The position numbers and the translations under genes were made by a program. Positions 39,451 to 48,517 of a DNA stretch of 64,000 bases are shown here, one piece after another (within the stretch, counting starts at the first letter, position 1; each line of letters starts with the position of its first letter). This DNA is from Nocardia sp. MH4 (GTDB taxonomy: Bacteria > Actinomycetota > Actinomycetes > Mycobacteriales > Mycobacteriaceae): positions 62,001-126,000 of the forward strand of contig NZ_LPNR01000111.1 of the NCBI RefSeq assembly GCF_019266065.1, in the 5' to 3' direction. The notes under the pieces were generated by a model. The model was not told the origin of the DNA and searched no databases. It saw only the letters and a program-made list of their open reading frames with translations.

Positions 39451-41010
39451 GTGAGCAACATCGAGACGGATGTTCTGATCCTGGGCGGCGGGCCCGCCGG
39501 GCTCTGGGCCGCCGTCTCGGCCGCGACCGCGGGGGCCAGGGTCGTCCTCGTCGACAAGAGCAGGTGCGGGTCGAGTGGGCCCTCGGTCTACGGCAGCACC
39601 ATGATCTGGGACGTCGCTCCTGGTCACAGCCGTGCCGACGTGGTGGACACGGCGCTGGTCCGCGGCGGTGGCCTGGGTGACGCCGACTGGCTGCACCGGG
39701 TCGCCGACGAGACCCACCGCCGCCTGCGGGTCTGGTCCGGCACCAGGAACCGGGTGCCCGACACCGCGGGCGTCGATCCGCCGGTGGTGCACCTCGACGG
39801 CGCGAGCTACCTGCGCAGGCTGCGCCGGGGCGCGCTCGAGGCGGGCGTGCGCATCCTCGATCACCATCCGGCGCTGCAACTGCTCGTCGATCCGGCGGGC
39901 ACGGTGGTCGGTGCCGCGGGCATCCAGCGGCACAACCGGTTCCGGCCGTGGACCATCCGGGCGGGCGCGGTGGTGGTGGCTACCGGTGGCTGCGCGTTCC
40001 TGTCCGGCGGCGCCGGGACCGAGGTGAACACCGGCGAGGGCCTGCTGATGGCGGCCGAGGCCGGCGCCGAGCTGTCCGGGATGGAATTCTCCAGCGCCTA
40101 CGGGTTGGCGCCGGTGCTGTCGCGGGTGCATCCGAATCCGGCTGTCGCCCCCGGACTCTCGGTGCGTTTCGCCGCGCTCTACGACGAAGCGGGCGCCGAA
40201 CTCCCCGGCAGGCACACGGCGGCCCTGGCCGCGCTCGCCGACGGCAGGCGGGTCTTCGCGGCGCTGCACGAGGTGCCCGACACCGTCCGGCACTGGCTGA
40301 GCAGGCACGGCGCGGTCGACGCGACGGGCCGGGTGCCGGTGCGCGCGGTCCTCGAGGGCACCGTCCTCGGCGCGGGCGGGGTGGCCCTGACCGGACCGGA
40401 CTGCGCGACCACCGTGCGCGGGCTGTACGCCGCAGGCGCCGTCGCCGGACGCGAGGTCGTGACGGGTGCCGCGGGCGCGACCGGTGGTCTGAGCGGCGCG
40501 TGGGCGCTGGCCTCGGGAACCTGGGCGGGGGAGGGCGCCGCCGCCTTCGCGGTGGCCAACGAACGGGCGACCAGCGCGCGTCCGGTCGAGGGCGCCGGTC
40601 TCGGCCTGCACGCCCACATCGATCCGCGCTCGGTGATCGGACTGGTCCAGGAGCACACCCTGCCGCTGCGGCGCAGCTACCGGCGCAGTGCGGGTAGCCT
40701 GGCCGACAGCATCGCCGAGCTGGACATCATGTGGCCGGGCGCGCAGTTCGAACTGGGCGGCATCGGCGCCGAACGGGTGCGGGCCAGGCAGGCGGCGGCG
40801 TTGCTCGCCGTCGCGCGCTGGGCCGGGTACAGCGCGCTGGTGCGGACCGAGAGCCGCGGCATCCACCGCCGCATCGACCACCCGCTGGCGGTGCCGGAGT
40901 GGCAGTCGCGATTGCGCTGTGGTGGGCTGGACGAGGTGTGGGTCCGCCGGGCCGTCGCGGACGATCCGCTCGACGGTCAGCTCACCGCGGGCCGTCCCGC
41001 CGCGGTGTGA
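39451..41010 (+). CDS. FAD-binding succinate dehydrogenase/aspartate-oxidase-like flavoprotein
   Basis: 519 residues. LILGGGPAGLWAAVSAATAGA is the FAD motif; GSSGPSVYGSTMIWD and VVVATGGCAFLSGGAGTEVNTGEGLLMA fit the fumarate reductase/L-aspartate oxidase family; the FAD-domain end is GLYAAGAVAG...GGLSGAWALASG. The C-terminal helical domain is of NadB type. No partner iron-sulfur subunit or nad genes are adjacent, so substrate is open. GTG 39451 is favoured over an upstream ATG because it begins directly at the Rossmann fold; no ribosome site is visible. Confidence 0.83.
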   Translation: MSNIETDVLILGGGPAGLWAAVSAATAGARVVLVDKSRCGSSGPSVYGSTMIWDVAPGHSRADVVDTALVRGGGLGDADWLHRVADETHRRLRVWSGTRNRVPDTAGVDPPVVHLDGASYLRRLRRGALEAGVRILDHHPALQLLVDPAGTVVGAAGIQRHNRFRPWTIRAGAVVVATGGCAFLSGGAGTEVNTGEGLLMAAEAGAELSGMEFSSAYGLAPVLSRVHPNPAVAPGLSVRFAALYDEAGAELPGRHTAALAALADGRRVFAALHEVPDTVRHWLSRHGAVDATGRVPVRAVLEGTVLGAGGVALTGPDCATTVRGLYAAGAVAGREVVTGAAGATGGLSGAWALASGTWAGEGAAAFAVANERATSARPVEGAGLGLHAHIDPRSVIGLVQEHTLPLRRSYRRSAGSLADSIAELDIMWPGAQFELGGIGAERVRARQAAALLAVARWAGYSALVRTESRGIHRRIDHPLAVPEWQSRLRCGGLDEVWVRRAVADDPLDGQLTAGRPAAV

Positions 41011-41421
41011 TTGTTCACCGCATGTTCCCCTTCAGCTGCGAGTTTTCTCTAACGCCACGGCAATTCGGCGCGGCTACCCTCGATCCATGACGCGCGGCCG
41101 GGTGACACACGGAACCGGTTTGGCAACTGGTCGGCCGTGCTGGCAGAATGTTGCGGATTCCCTTCCCTTGCCACCGCCGGGTTCGGGAACCATGGCGGCC
41201 TTCCGCCCCGCGACGCACCGTCGCGGCCGAGGGTCGACCCGTTTGTCCGACCGGACCACCCGTCCGGCTCCGCTCGGCGGATCAGTGCCGCGCCACGCGT
41301 CCGGTTTTCTCCGGCATTCGCCCTGGCTGCGCACCCTATGAGCGTCATGCAATTCCGTAATCCCGATATACCCGGCGGTAACCGTCCCCCGGTTGAGTCC
41401 GACTCGAGCAGGAGTGAAATC
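41011..41421. other. Long leader region of the malic-enzyme gene
   Basis: 411 bp without a credible gene. It contains the promoter at 41120-41149 and a GC-rich leader of roughly 265 nt with several potential stems, for example CGCGACG/GTCGCG near 41210. No known riboswitch motif was recognised. Confidence 0.55.
41120..41149 (+). promoter_or_regulatory. Sigma-70-like promoter of the malic-enzyme gene
   Basis: TTGGCA (41120-41125), an 18-bp spacer and CAGAAT (41144-41149). Transcription would begin near 41156. Confidence 0.45.
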
Positions 41422-42642
41422 GTGTCACCTGTGACTGACGCACCGAATGCCACCGCGGCGCCCAAGGCCGATGACGCAGCGAGCCTCGCTGCCATCACCC
41501 ACGACGAGATCTTCGCGGGTCACCTCGGCGGCAAGCTGTCGGTCGAGCTCAGCTCCCCGCTCGAGACCCAGCGTGATCTGTCGATCGCCTACACCCCCGG
41601 CGTCGCCCAGGTCAGCCGGGCGATCGCGGAGGATGCGGCGCTCACCAAGACCTACACCTGGACCGACCGCCTCGTGGTCGTGGTCAGCGACGGCACCGCC
41701 GTGCTCGGCCTCGGCGACATCGGCCCGCGCGCTTCGCTGCCCGTGATGGAGGGCAAGGCCGCGCTGTTCAAGAAGTTCGCCGGCCTGAACTCGATCCCGC
41801 TGGTGCTCGACACCACCGATCCGGACGAGATCGTCCAGACGCTGATCCACCTGCGCCCGAGCTTCGGCGCGGTCAACCTCGAGGACATCTCGGCGCCGCG
41901 TTGCTTCGAGATCGAGCAGCGGGTCATCGAGGCGCTGGACTGCCCGGTCATGCACGACGACCAGCACGGCACCGCCATCGTGGTGCTGGCCGCCCTCAAG
42001 GGCGCGGCCGCGCAGCAGGGCCGCGACATGTCGGCGCTGAAGGTCGTGGTGTCCGGTGCCGGTGCGGCCGGTGTGGCCTGCGCCAACATCCTGCTCGCCG
42101 CCGGTGTGCCCGATGTGGTCGTGCTCGACTCCAAGGGCATCGTCAGCACCGGTCGCGACGGCCTCAACGGCGTCAAGGCCGAGCTGGCCGCCCGCAGCAA
42201 CCCGCGCGGCCTGACCGGTGGCGCCGCGGAGGCCCTCGCCGGCGCCGACGTGTTCCTCGGTCTGTCCGCGGGCACGATCCCCGAGGAGCTCATCGCCTCG
42301 ATGGCGCCGGAGTCGATCGTGTTCGCCATGTCGAACCCGGACCCGGAGATCCACCCCGAGGTGGCCGCCAAGTACGCCGCGATCGTGGCGACGGGCCGCA
42401 GCGACTTCCCGAACCAGATCAACAACGTGCTCGCCTTCCCCGGCGTGTTCAAGGGCGCGCTCGACGCCGGTGCCCGCCGGATCACCGAGGGCATGAAGGT
42501 CGCCGCCGCCGACGCCATCTTCGGTGTCGTCGCCGACGAGCTGGCCGTCGACCGGATCATCCCCAGCCCGCTGGACCCGCGCGTGGCTCCGGCCGTCGCC
42601 GAGGCCGTGGCCGAGGCCGCGCGCGCCGAGGGCGTCGCCTAG
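41422..42642 (+). CDS. NAD(P)-dependent malic enzyme (bacterial ME1-like)
   Basis: 406 residues, the short bacterial malic-enzyme form. It decarboxylates malate to pyruvate. The catalytic Tyr lies in LSIAYTPGVAQV, the Lys in PVMEGKAALFKKFAG, metal ligands in INLEDI-type VNLEDISAPRCFEIE and MHDDQHGTAIV, and the NAD(P) Rossmann motif is VVSGAGAAGVACANILLAAG. GTG 41422 follows AGGAG at 7 nt; the upstream frame to 41137 has no support. A strong terminator follows at 42662. Confidence 0.93.
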   Translation: MSPVTDAPNATAAPKADDAASLAAITHDEIFAGHLGGKLSVELSSPLETQRDLSIAYTPGVAQVSRAIAEDAALTKTYTWTDRLVVVVSDGTAVLGLGDIGPRASLPVMEGKAALFKKFAGLNSIPLVLDTTDPDEIVQTLIHLRPSFGAVNLEDISAPRCFEIEQRVIEALDCPVMHDDQHGTAIVVLAALKGAAAQQGRDMSALKVVVSGAGAAGVACANILLAAGVPDVVVLDSKGIVSTGRDGLNGVKAELAARSNPRGLTGGAAEALAGADVFLGLSAGTIPEELIASMAPESIVFAMSNPDPEIHPEVAAKYAAIVATGRSDFPNQINNVLAFPGVFKGALDAGARRITEGMKVAAADAIFGVVADELAVDRIIPSPLDPRVAPAVAEAVAEAARAEGVA

Positions 42643-42661
42643 TATCCGCAGCGATATCGAC

Positions 42662-42697
42662 CGAGAGCGCCCCGTTCCCCGGAACGGGGCGCTCTCG
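42662..42697 (+). terminator. Terminator hairpin after malic enzyme
   Basis: A perfect 17-bp stem (CGAGAGCGCCCCGTTCC with its complement) with a 2-base spacer begins 19 nt past the stop. Confidence 0.85.
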
Positions 42698-42719
42698 CGT
42701 TGTCTGGGATCATCGGGAG

Positions 42720-42929
42720 ATGACCACCATCTCCGTGCAGCTCCCCGACGAGGTGCACGCCCAGCTCGCCGCGGCCGCCGATGCCGATGGACTGTCGATG
42801 AACGCGGCCGTGGTGACGGCGGTGCAGGAGTGGATCCAGTCGCGAGCCCAGCGGGTCCAGGAGCGCGCCCGGATGCAGCAGGTGCTGGCGGCCGATCCGC
42901 ACTTGCGGGCACTGCTCGGCGACGACTGA
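42720..42929 (+). CDS. Small ribbon-helix-helix (HicB/antitoxin-like) protein
   Basis: 69 residues. TTISVQLPDEVHAQLAAAADADGLSMNAAVV is the beta-strand plus two helices of an RHH DNA-binding antitoxin; a basic helix with many Gln and Arg follows (QRVQERARMQQVLAADPHL). No toxin gene is adjacent on either strand, so it is an orphan antitoxin or a small regulator. The start at ATG 42720 has GATCAT 6 nt upstream as a weak leaderless -10. Confidence 0.75.
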   Translation: MTTISVQLPDEVHAQLAAAADADGLSMNAAVVTAVQEWIQSRAQRVQERARMQQVLAADPHLRALLGDD

Positions 42930-42994
42930 TCACCGCTGCGGCACAGCGGCGGTGCGGCCTCGCCGAGCAGGCGGACCCGCACCGATCGGCCGAA

Positions 42995-43702
42995 CTACTC
43001 CGTGACCGGCGAGACGTCGGTGCCGACGATCGTCCCGCGCGCGAGTCGCCCGCTGCCCGGCGCGCTGGCCCACACCGCCGCGGCCAGCAGTGCGTCGAGC
43101 ACCAGCGCGAGCACCGCCACCAGCAGCGCCCCGACCAGGACCAGGTCGTAGCGATAGAGACCGATCCCGTCGAAGATGTAGCGGCCGAGCCCGCCCAGGT
43201 TGACGTAGGCGGCGATGGTCGCGGTGGCGACGACCTGCAGGGTCGCGGCCCGCAATCCGCCCAGGAGCACCGGCAGCGCGTTGGGCAGTTCGGCCCGGAA
43301 CAGGATCTGGCGCTCGGTCATCCCCATCGCGCGCGAGGCGTCGACGACATCGGCGGGCACGTTCGCGATGCCCGCGTAGGCGCCCGCCAGCAGCGGCGGG
43401 ATACCGACGGTGATCAGCGCCAGCAGCGGCGGGATCAGCCCGAGCCCGAGCAGCAGCACCAGGAAGGTGAGCAGGCCCAGCGTCGGCAGCGCCCGCATGG
43501 CGTTGGCGAAGCCGACCAGTAGCGCGCTGCCCCGCCGGGTGTGCCCGATGACCAGACCCAGCGGCACCGCGATCACCGCCGACAGCGCGACCGCGAGGAA
43601 GCTGTACCAGAGATGTTGCAGCAGACGGGTGTCGATCCCGGCCGACCCGCCCCAGTTGGCGCCGTCGGTCAGGTACTGCCAGGCGTCGACGAACAGATTC
43701 AC
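42995..43702 (-). CDS. Osmoprotectant (glycine betaine/choline) ABC transporter permease, second subunit
   Basis: 235 residues of the BPD_transp_1 (OpuCB/OpuCD, ProW) family. Five or six membrane helices surround the EAA loop DASRAMGMTERQILFRAELPNALPVLLGG. GTG 43702 overlaps the TGA of the first permease, so the two are coupled. It works with the ATPase, the other permease and the lipoprotein encoded in this operon to import compatible solutes. Confidence 0.93.
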   Translation of the reverse strand: MNLFVDAWQYLTDGANWGGSAGIDTRLLQHLWYSFLAVALSAVIAVPLGLVIGHTRRGSALLVGFANAMRALPTLGLLTFLVLLLGLGLIPPLLALITVGIPPLLAGAYAGIANVPADVVDASRAMGMTERQILFRAELPNALPVLLGGLRAATLQVVATATIAAYVNLGGLGRYIFDGIGLYRYDLVLVGALLVAVLALVLDALLAAAVWASAPGSGRLARGTIVGTDVSPVTE

Positions 43703-44364
43703 GCGCGTGCCCCTGTCCGGTCGACGCGCGTGTCGGCGCGGGTCCACGGGGTCGCGAGCTTGCCGAGCAGGAACACCAGCCGGTCGAAGACCAGCGCCAG
43801 CACCAGCGTGACGATGATGCCCGCCACGATCTGATCCGGATAGTCGCGCTGGTAGCCCTGGGTGAACAGCTTGCCGAGCCCGCCCACCCCGATCAGCGCG
43901 CCCACCGACACCATCGCGATATTGGTGACCACCACGACGCGCAGCGTGGAGACGAATACCGGCAGCGCCAGCGGCATGTCGACGGTGAGGGTCCGGCGCA
44001 GCCGGCCGAACCCGATCGCGTCGGCGGCGTCGAGCACCGCGGCGGGCACGGTGTCCAGGGCGGTCGGCACCGCGATCAGCAGCAGCGCCGTGGAATACAC
44101 GGTGAGCGCGATGATCACATTGAGCGGATCGATGGCCGAGATCCCGACCAGCGGCGGAATGATCACGAACAGCGCCAGCGAGGGAATCGTGTAGGCCAGG
44201 CTCGACACCGTCGTGGTGATCTTCCTGGCCCAGCCGGTGCCCCGGATCAGCGCGCCGACCGGGATCGCGATGAGCAGGCCGAGCAGCAGCGGCACCAGCG
44301 CGAGCACCAGATGGGTGCGGGTGATCGCCATGACCTCGGCGAAGTTGTCGATCAGGTACCTCAC
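43699..44364 (-). CDS. Osmoprotectant ABC transporter permease, first subunit
   Basis: 221 residues, BPD_transp_1 family. The EAA loop reads DAADAIGFGRLRRTLTVDMPLALPVFVS; TLRVVVVTNIAMVSVGALIGVGGLG is the conserved region after it. GTG 44364 overlaps the ATPase stop as GTGA. The two permeases are divergent in sequence, giving a heterodimeric channel as in OpuC systems. Confidence 0.93.
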   Translation of the reverse strand: MRYLIDNFAEVMAITRTHLVLALVPLLLGLLIAIPVGALIRGTGWARKITTTVSSLAYTIPSLALFVIIPPLVGISAIDPLNVIIALTVYSTALLLIAVPTALDTVPAAVLDAADAIGFGRLRRTLTVDMPLALPVFVSTLRVVVVTNIAMVSVGALIGVGGLGKLFTQGYQRDYPDQIVAGIIVTLVLALVFDRLVFLLGKLATPWTRADTRVDRTGARA

Positions 44365-45509
44365 GAGACGTCCTGGTCGAAGAACTCCCGGTTCCGTTCG
44401 GCGTCCTCGAAGCCGCGCTGCTCGGCGAGCTGGGTGAGCACATCGGTGGCCAGCAGGCCGCCGCGGACCGCGCCGGCGTCGTCGACGGCCACCCCGATGC
44501 CCGAGGGCGAGGAGATCGCCGCGTCCAGCGCCTGGCGCAGGTCACCGTCCGGCGTGAACAGCGAGCCGCCCGCGGACACGCTGGCGGCCAACGGTTTTCC
44601 GGCGCGGACCGCTTCCACGCCGGTCACGTCCACCCAGCCGCCCGGCTTGCCGTCGGCGTCGACCACCAGCGCCCACTCGCCGCGCGCCAGCCGCAACCCG
44701 GCGACCCCGTCGGCCTCGACGGTCCGGATCGGCGCCAGCGTCACGGCCTCGGCGGTGCGGAACGACAACCCGCGATAGCCGCGATCACGTCCGACGAACC
44801 CGGCGACGAAGTCGGTGGCGGGCTGGGCCAGGACCCGCTCGGGCGCGTCGAACTGCTGCAGCACCCCGCCGCGCCCGAACACCGCGATCTTGTCGCCGAG
44901 GGTGATCGCCTCGTCGATGTCGTGGGTGACGAACACGATCGTCTTGTGCAGTTCGGCCTGCAACCGCTGCATCTCGACTTGCAGTTCCGCCCGCACCACC
45001 GGGTCGACGGCGCTGAACGGCTCGTCCATCAGCAGCACCGGCGGGTCGGCCGCCAGCGCCCGCGCCACCCCAACGCGCTGCTGCTGACCGCCGGAGAGCT
45101 GGGCCGGATACCGGTCGGCCAGCGCGCGATCCAGGCCGACCCGGTCGAGGACGTCCAGCGCCGCGGCCCGCGCGGACTTGCGGGAGGCGCCGAGCAGCAT
45201 CGGCACGGTCGCCACATTGTCGATCACCTTGCGGTTGGGCAGCAGGCCACCGCTCTGGATCACGTAGCCGATGCCGAGGCGCAGCTTCACCGGATCGACC
45301 GTGGCGATGTCGCGGCCGTCGATGCTGATGGCGCCCGCGCTCGGCGTCACCATCCGGTTGATCATCCGCATCGAGGTCGTCTTGCCGCAGCCGGACGGAC
45401 CGACGAAGACGGTGAACGAGCCCGATTCGATCCGCAGATTGAGGTCGCGAACCGCCTGCGTCCCGTCCGGATAGGTTTTGTCGATACCGCGGAATTCGAT
45501 GTCGGACAA
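44361..45509 (-). CDS. Osmoprotectant ABC transporter ATP-binding protein (OpuCA/ProV-like)
   Basis: 382 residues. Walker A GPSGCGKTT, Q-loop YVIQSGGLLP, signature LSGGQQQRVGVARAL, Walker B VLLMDEPFSAVDP and H-loop FVTHDIDEA are all intact. A C-terminal CBS-like region of about 120 residues may sense ionic strength, as in OpuA/OpuC. The start is TTG 45509 with AGGAG 6 nt before it, one of two TTG starts in the window. It follows the binding-protein gene by 24 nt. Confidence 0.94.
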   Translation of the reverse strand: MSDIEFRGIDKTYPDGTQAVRDLNLRIESGSFTVFVGPSGCGKTTSMRMINRMVTPSAGAISIDGRDIATVDPVKLRLGIGYVIQSGGLLPNRKVIDNVATVPMLLGASRKSARAAALDVLDRVGLDRALADRYPAQLSGGQQQRVGVARALAADPPVLLMDEPFSAVDPVVRAELQVEMQRLQAELHKTIVFVTHDIDEAITLGDKIAVFGRGGVLQQFDAPERVLAQPATDFVAGFVGRDRGYRGLSFRTAEAVTLAPIRTVEADGVAGLRLARGEWALVVDADGKPGGWVDVTGVEAVRAGKPLAASVSAGGSLFTPDGDLRQALDAAISSPSGIGVAVDDAGAVRGGLLATDVLTQLAEQRGFEDAERNREFFDQDVS

Positions 45510-45533
45510 CGGATTCTCCTAGTGGACGCGCGC

Positions 45534-46526
45534 CTAGCCGATCGGGGAGTTGAGTCCCTGCGCGGTGATCCAGGCGAGCGCGGCGGCCTTCGGTTCGATC
45601 TTGGCATCGCCCGAGACGGCGGTGTTGAGCGAGATCAGTTCGGTGGTGGTGAGTTTCGCCGATACGGCATCGAGTACGGCCACCGCCTTGTCGGTCTTCT
45701 TGGCGGCGTTGAACAGCGGCACCACATTCTGGGCCGCGAAGTTGCTCTTCGGATCGGCCAGCACGACCAGGTTGTTCTGGGCGATGGCCGGCGAGGTGGT
45801 GAAGATATCGGCCGCGGTGACCTGGCCGTCGACCAGCGCGCGCACCGTCGCCGGACCGCCGCCGTCGGCGATCGGCACGAAATTCGCGTCGCTGATGTCG
45901 AGCCCGTAGTTCTTCTTCAGACCGGGCAGCCCGCCGGGGCGCTGCGCGAATTCGGCGGGCGCGCCGAATTTCACCTCGGCCGAATGCGGCGCGAGGTCGG
46001 CGATGCTCTGCAGGTTCCACCGATCGGCGGTCGCGCGGGTGACGACCACGGCATCGGAATCCTGCCCCGGGGCCGGCGTCGCGATGGCCAGGTCGCTGCC
46101 CAGCGCTGTGGTCAGGGCCGCGTTCACGTCGGCCGCGGAGGTGGCGGTGGCGTTCTTGTCCAGATACTGCAGCAGGTTGCCGGTGTATTCCGGGATCAGC
46201 GAGATCGCGCACTGGCGTAAGGCGGGGATGTAGGCCTCGCGGCTGCCGATGTTGAACTTCGTGTCGACCTTGAAACCGTTGATCCGCAGGACCTCGGTGT
46301 AGATGTTGGCGACGGTCTCGGACTCGGGGAAATTGGCCGAACCGATGATCAGCGCGTCGCTGGCGCAATCGCCCTTGGCGGCCAGTGGGTCGGAGTTGCC
46401 GCAGGCGGAGACGATCATGGCGGCGGCCAGCGCGACTGCGGCTGCCAGCACCCGGCCCGCCCGGACCGCGAGGCGGCGTGCCGGTCGACGTTGTCCGTGC
46501 GAAGAGGAGGCGAACGCGGTTTTCAC
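45534..46526 (-). CDS. Osmoprotectant-binding lipoprotein (OpuCC/ProX-like)
   Basis: 330 residues. A basic signal peptide ends in the lipobox VSACG, anchoring the mature protein to the membrane. The binding domain has IIGSANFPESETVANIYTEVLR, ISLIPEYTGNLLQYL and an aromatic-poor ligand site typical of the OpuAC family. GTG 46526 has AAGGA 5 nt before it. First gene of the importer operon. The 138-bp gap to the divergent lipoprotein gene must hold both promoters. Confidence 0.93.
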   Translation of the reverse strand: MKTAFASSSHGQRRPARRLAVRAGRVLAAAVALAAAMIVSACGNSDPLAAKGDCASDALIIGSANFPESETVANIYTEVLRINGFKVDTKFNIGSREAYIPALRQCAISLIPEYTGNLLQYLDKNATATSAADVNAALTTALGSDLAIATPAPGQDSDAVVVTRATADRWNLQSIADLAPHSAEVKFGAPAEFAQRPGGLPGLKKNYGLDISDANFVPIADGGGPATVRALVDGQVTAADIFTTSPAIAQNNLVVLADPKSNFAAQNVVPLFNAAKKTDKAVAVLDAVSAKLTTTELISLNTAVSGDAKIEPKAAALAWITAQGLNSPIG

Positions 46527-46664
46527 TGGTGTCCTTCCGGCAAAGGCGGGCAGTGCGCTGTGCATGCGACCCTGGGGCCGCAGGTACATTCTGGTAGTTC
46601 ATACTGCCCGCGTCGCGCCGAATTGCGTGGGTTGACCGCAAATACAGGAAGTTGGTGTCGCCGG

Positions 46665-47537
46665 ATGGTGTCGGGAGCGGTGCGCCGGAAGCTGGCTGCG
46701 CTACTGGTCACCACCTGGGCTTTCACCACCGTTTCGTGTGGGGCCGACGAGCCGCGGAACGTGGTCGCGGTGGGTGCGGATTCCTCGGCGGAATCGTTGG
46801 TGCTCGCCCAGATCTATGCCCAGGCGCTGGCCCGCACCGGCACCCCGACCGCCGTCGTCCGCGACTCGGCGAATCCGCAAGCCGACCTCGACGCGGGCCG
46901 GATCGCGGTCCTGCCCGCCCGCGACGGCGCGCTGCTCGACCGCTGGAACCCGGCCGCCCCCGCCCGCACCCCCGAGGACGTCGTCGCCGCTGTCAACGCC
47001 GCGCTCCCGCAGGGCCTGTCGGCCTCCGACGCCGCCGACGGCACCGACCTGCGCTCCCGCCTCCTGGTCACCGAGGAGTTCGCCGCCCGCGACACCGTCC
47101 GCACGCTGGCTGCCCTGACCCCGCGCTGCGCCGACCTCACCGCCGGCTACACCGAACTTCCCGGCTTCACCTACACCACCCCGGCCCCCGCCACGATCGC
47201 CGACTGCGCCTTCGCCACGACCAGGCACTACCCGGACCCGCAAGCGCTCGGAAAAGCCCTGCGCGACGGCGAGATCCAGGTGGGCATCGTCAACGGCCCG
47301 CCCGCCGACGCCGCGGCCGGTCTGGTCGTCCTGGACGACCCGAAATACGCCCTGCGGGCCCAGAACATCCTGGCTCTCTACCGCTCCGGCCACTTCGACC
47401 GCGTCCAGCTGAAGAAACTCAACTACGTGGCGGGCGAACTGACCACCGAGGGGCTCACCGACCTCGTCCACCAGGTTCGGACGGGCACCGACCCGGCCAT
47501 CGCCGCCCGCGCCTGGCTCGACGCCCACGGTCTCTAG
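46665..47537 (+). CDS. Second, divergent OpuAC-type substrate-binding lipoprotein
   Basis: 290 residues. The signal peptide ends in a lipobox-like TTVSCG. The rest follows the OpuAC fold: NVVAVGADSSAESLVLAQIYAQAL, FTYTTPAPATIADCAFA, a late VLDDPKYALRAQNILALYRSGHF, and the closing helix of the neighbour (ELTTEGLTDLVHQV corresponds to KLTTTELISLNTAV). ATG 46665 is the best start; the ribosome site AGGAAG is far (13 nt). It is an extra binding protein without its own permease. Confidence 0.82.
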   Translation: MVSGAVRRKLAALLVTTWAFTTVSCGADEPRNVVAVGADSSAESLVLAQIYAQALARTGTPTAVVRDSANPQADLDAGRIAVLPARDGALLDRWNPAAPARTPEDVVAAVNAALPQGLSASDAADGTDLRSRLLVTEEFAARDTVRTLAALTPRCADLTAGYTELPGFTYTTPAPATIADCAFATTRHYPDPQALGKALRDGEIQVGIVNGPPADAAAGLVVLDDPKYALRAQNILALYRSGHFDRVQLKKLNYVAGELTTEGLTDLVHQVRTGTDPAIAARAWLDAHGL

Positions 47538-47606
47538 CCACTGTCACCCGTCGGTTCTGTTGGTCGACCCCGGCCGCAGCACCCGGCGTCGGGGCAGCGC
47601 GGGCCC

Positions 47607-48371
47607 CTAGAGGTCGGCCACGCAGAAGACGCGGGGGATCGGGATGCCACCGGGGGTGTAGGTGAACGACGAGGTCGCGCCCGCGACGTTCGCGCACTGG
47701 GCGGAGCTCGCGGCGACCTTCAGGATGCGGTACTTCGCGTCACGGCCGCCGCAGTCGGCGATCTCGAGGTTAGGGGTGATCGTGGTCGGGCGCAGGCAGT
47801 CACCGGCTTCGGCGTTCTCCAGCGAACGTGTGGTGTCGACCTCCTTGTGCGCCAGGCAGAAGATCAGGTCGGGGCCGAGCTTGGGCATCGTGCCGGTGCC
47901 GACCGTTTTCAGCTCCCAGGTGTAGGTCACCTCGGTGCCGGTCACGCTGTCGCAGGCGAAGTTCGCCAGGCCGCCCTCCTGGCGGTCGAGCACCTTGTAC
48001 ACCGCCGCCGGGTCGGTGCACGGCAGCTTGCGTGCCCGGTCCGAGGACTCGGTGACACAGTCGCCCTGCTGCGCGGCATTGACCGCCTGCGCGGGGTCGG
48101 CGCCCTTGTCTCCCAGGCAGATCTGCGTCGAGTCCTCGTAGTACGTGTAGGTCACCCCGGCGACGTTCTTGCACGAGTACTCCCCGCTCCCGAGCTTCTT
48201 CAACACCACGAAGTCCGCCTCGGGCGCGGCACACCCCACCTCGGTGAAGTCCTCCCCGTCCTGCCGCACGCACTCGCCCTGCTCGACGGAATTCGTCGCC
48301 TGCTCGATCACCGAACACCCGCTGACCACCAGCGCGATCCCCGTCAGGACAGCAAAAACCCAGTACCGCAA
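47607..48371 (-). CDS. Lipoprotein with three Cys-rich repeats (LppU-like)
   Basis: 254 residues. A signal peptide ends in the lipobox VSGCS. The mature part is three similar units of 65-80 residues, each opening with QGE/GDC and ending in an IPxxxCxA- or LIFCLA-type strand, with four cysteines each (C1 near the start, C2 about 13 residues later, then C3 and C4), which would give two disulfides per unit. Function is unknown. The start is TTG 48371 behind a strong GGGGGAGG at 7 nt. Confidence 0.82.
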   Translation of the reverse strand: MRYWVFAVLTGIALVVSGCSVIEQATNSVEQGECVRQDGEDFTEVGCAAPEADFVVLKKLGSGEYSCKNVAGVTYTYYEDSTQICLGDKGADPAQAVNAAQQGDCVTESSDRARKLPCTDPAAVYKVLDRQEGGLANFACDSVTGTEVTYTWELKTVGTGTMPKLGPDLIFCLAHKEVDTTRSLENAEAGDCLRPTTITPNLEIADCGGRDAKYRILKVAASSAQCANVAGATSSFTYTPGGIPIPRVFCVADL

Positions 48372-48517
48372 GATATTTCCTCCCCCGCATCCCCCGGATG
48401 CCTTCCGAATCCGCAGTATTCAACCACGCCGAACCGACACCCCCGAACCGAGCAACAGCGCGTCGGGGTGCCCTGACTCCCAGCTATCCGGTGGTCGACG
48501 AGAACACCCGCGCGAGG

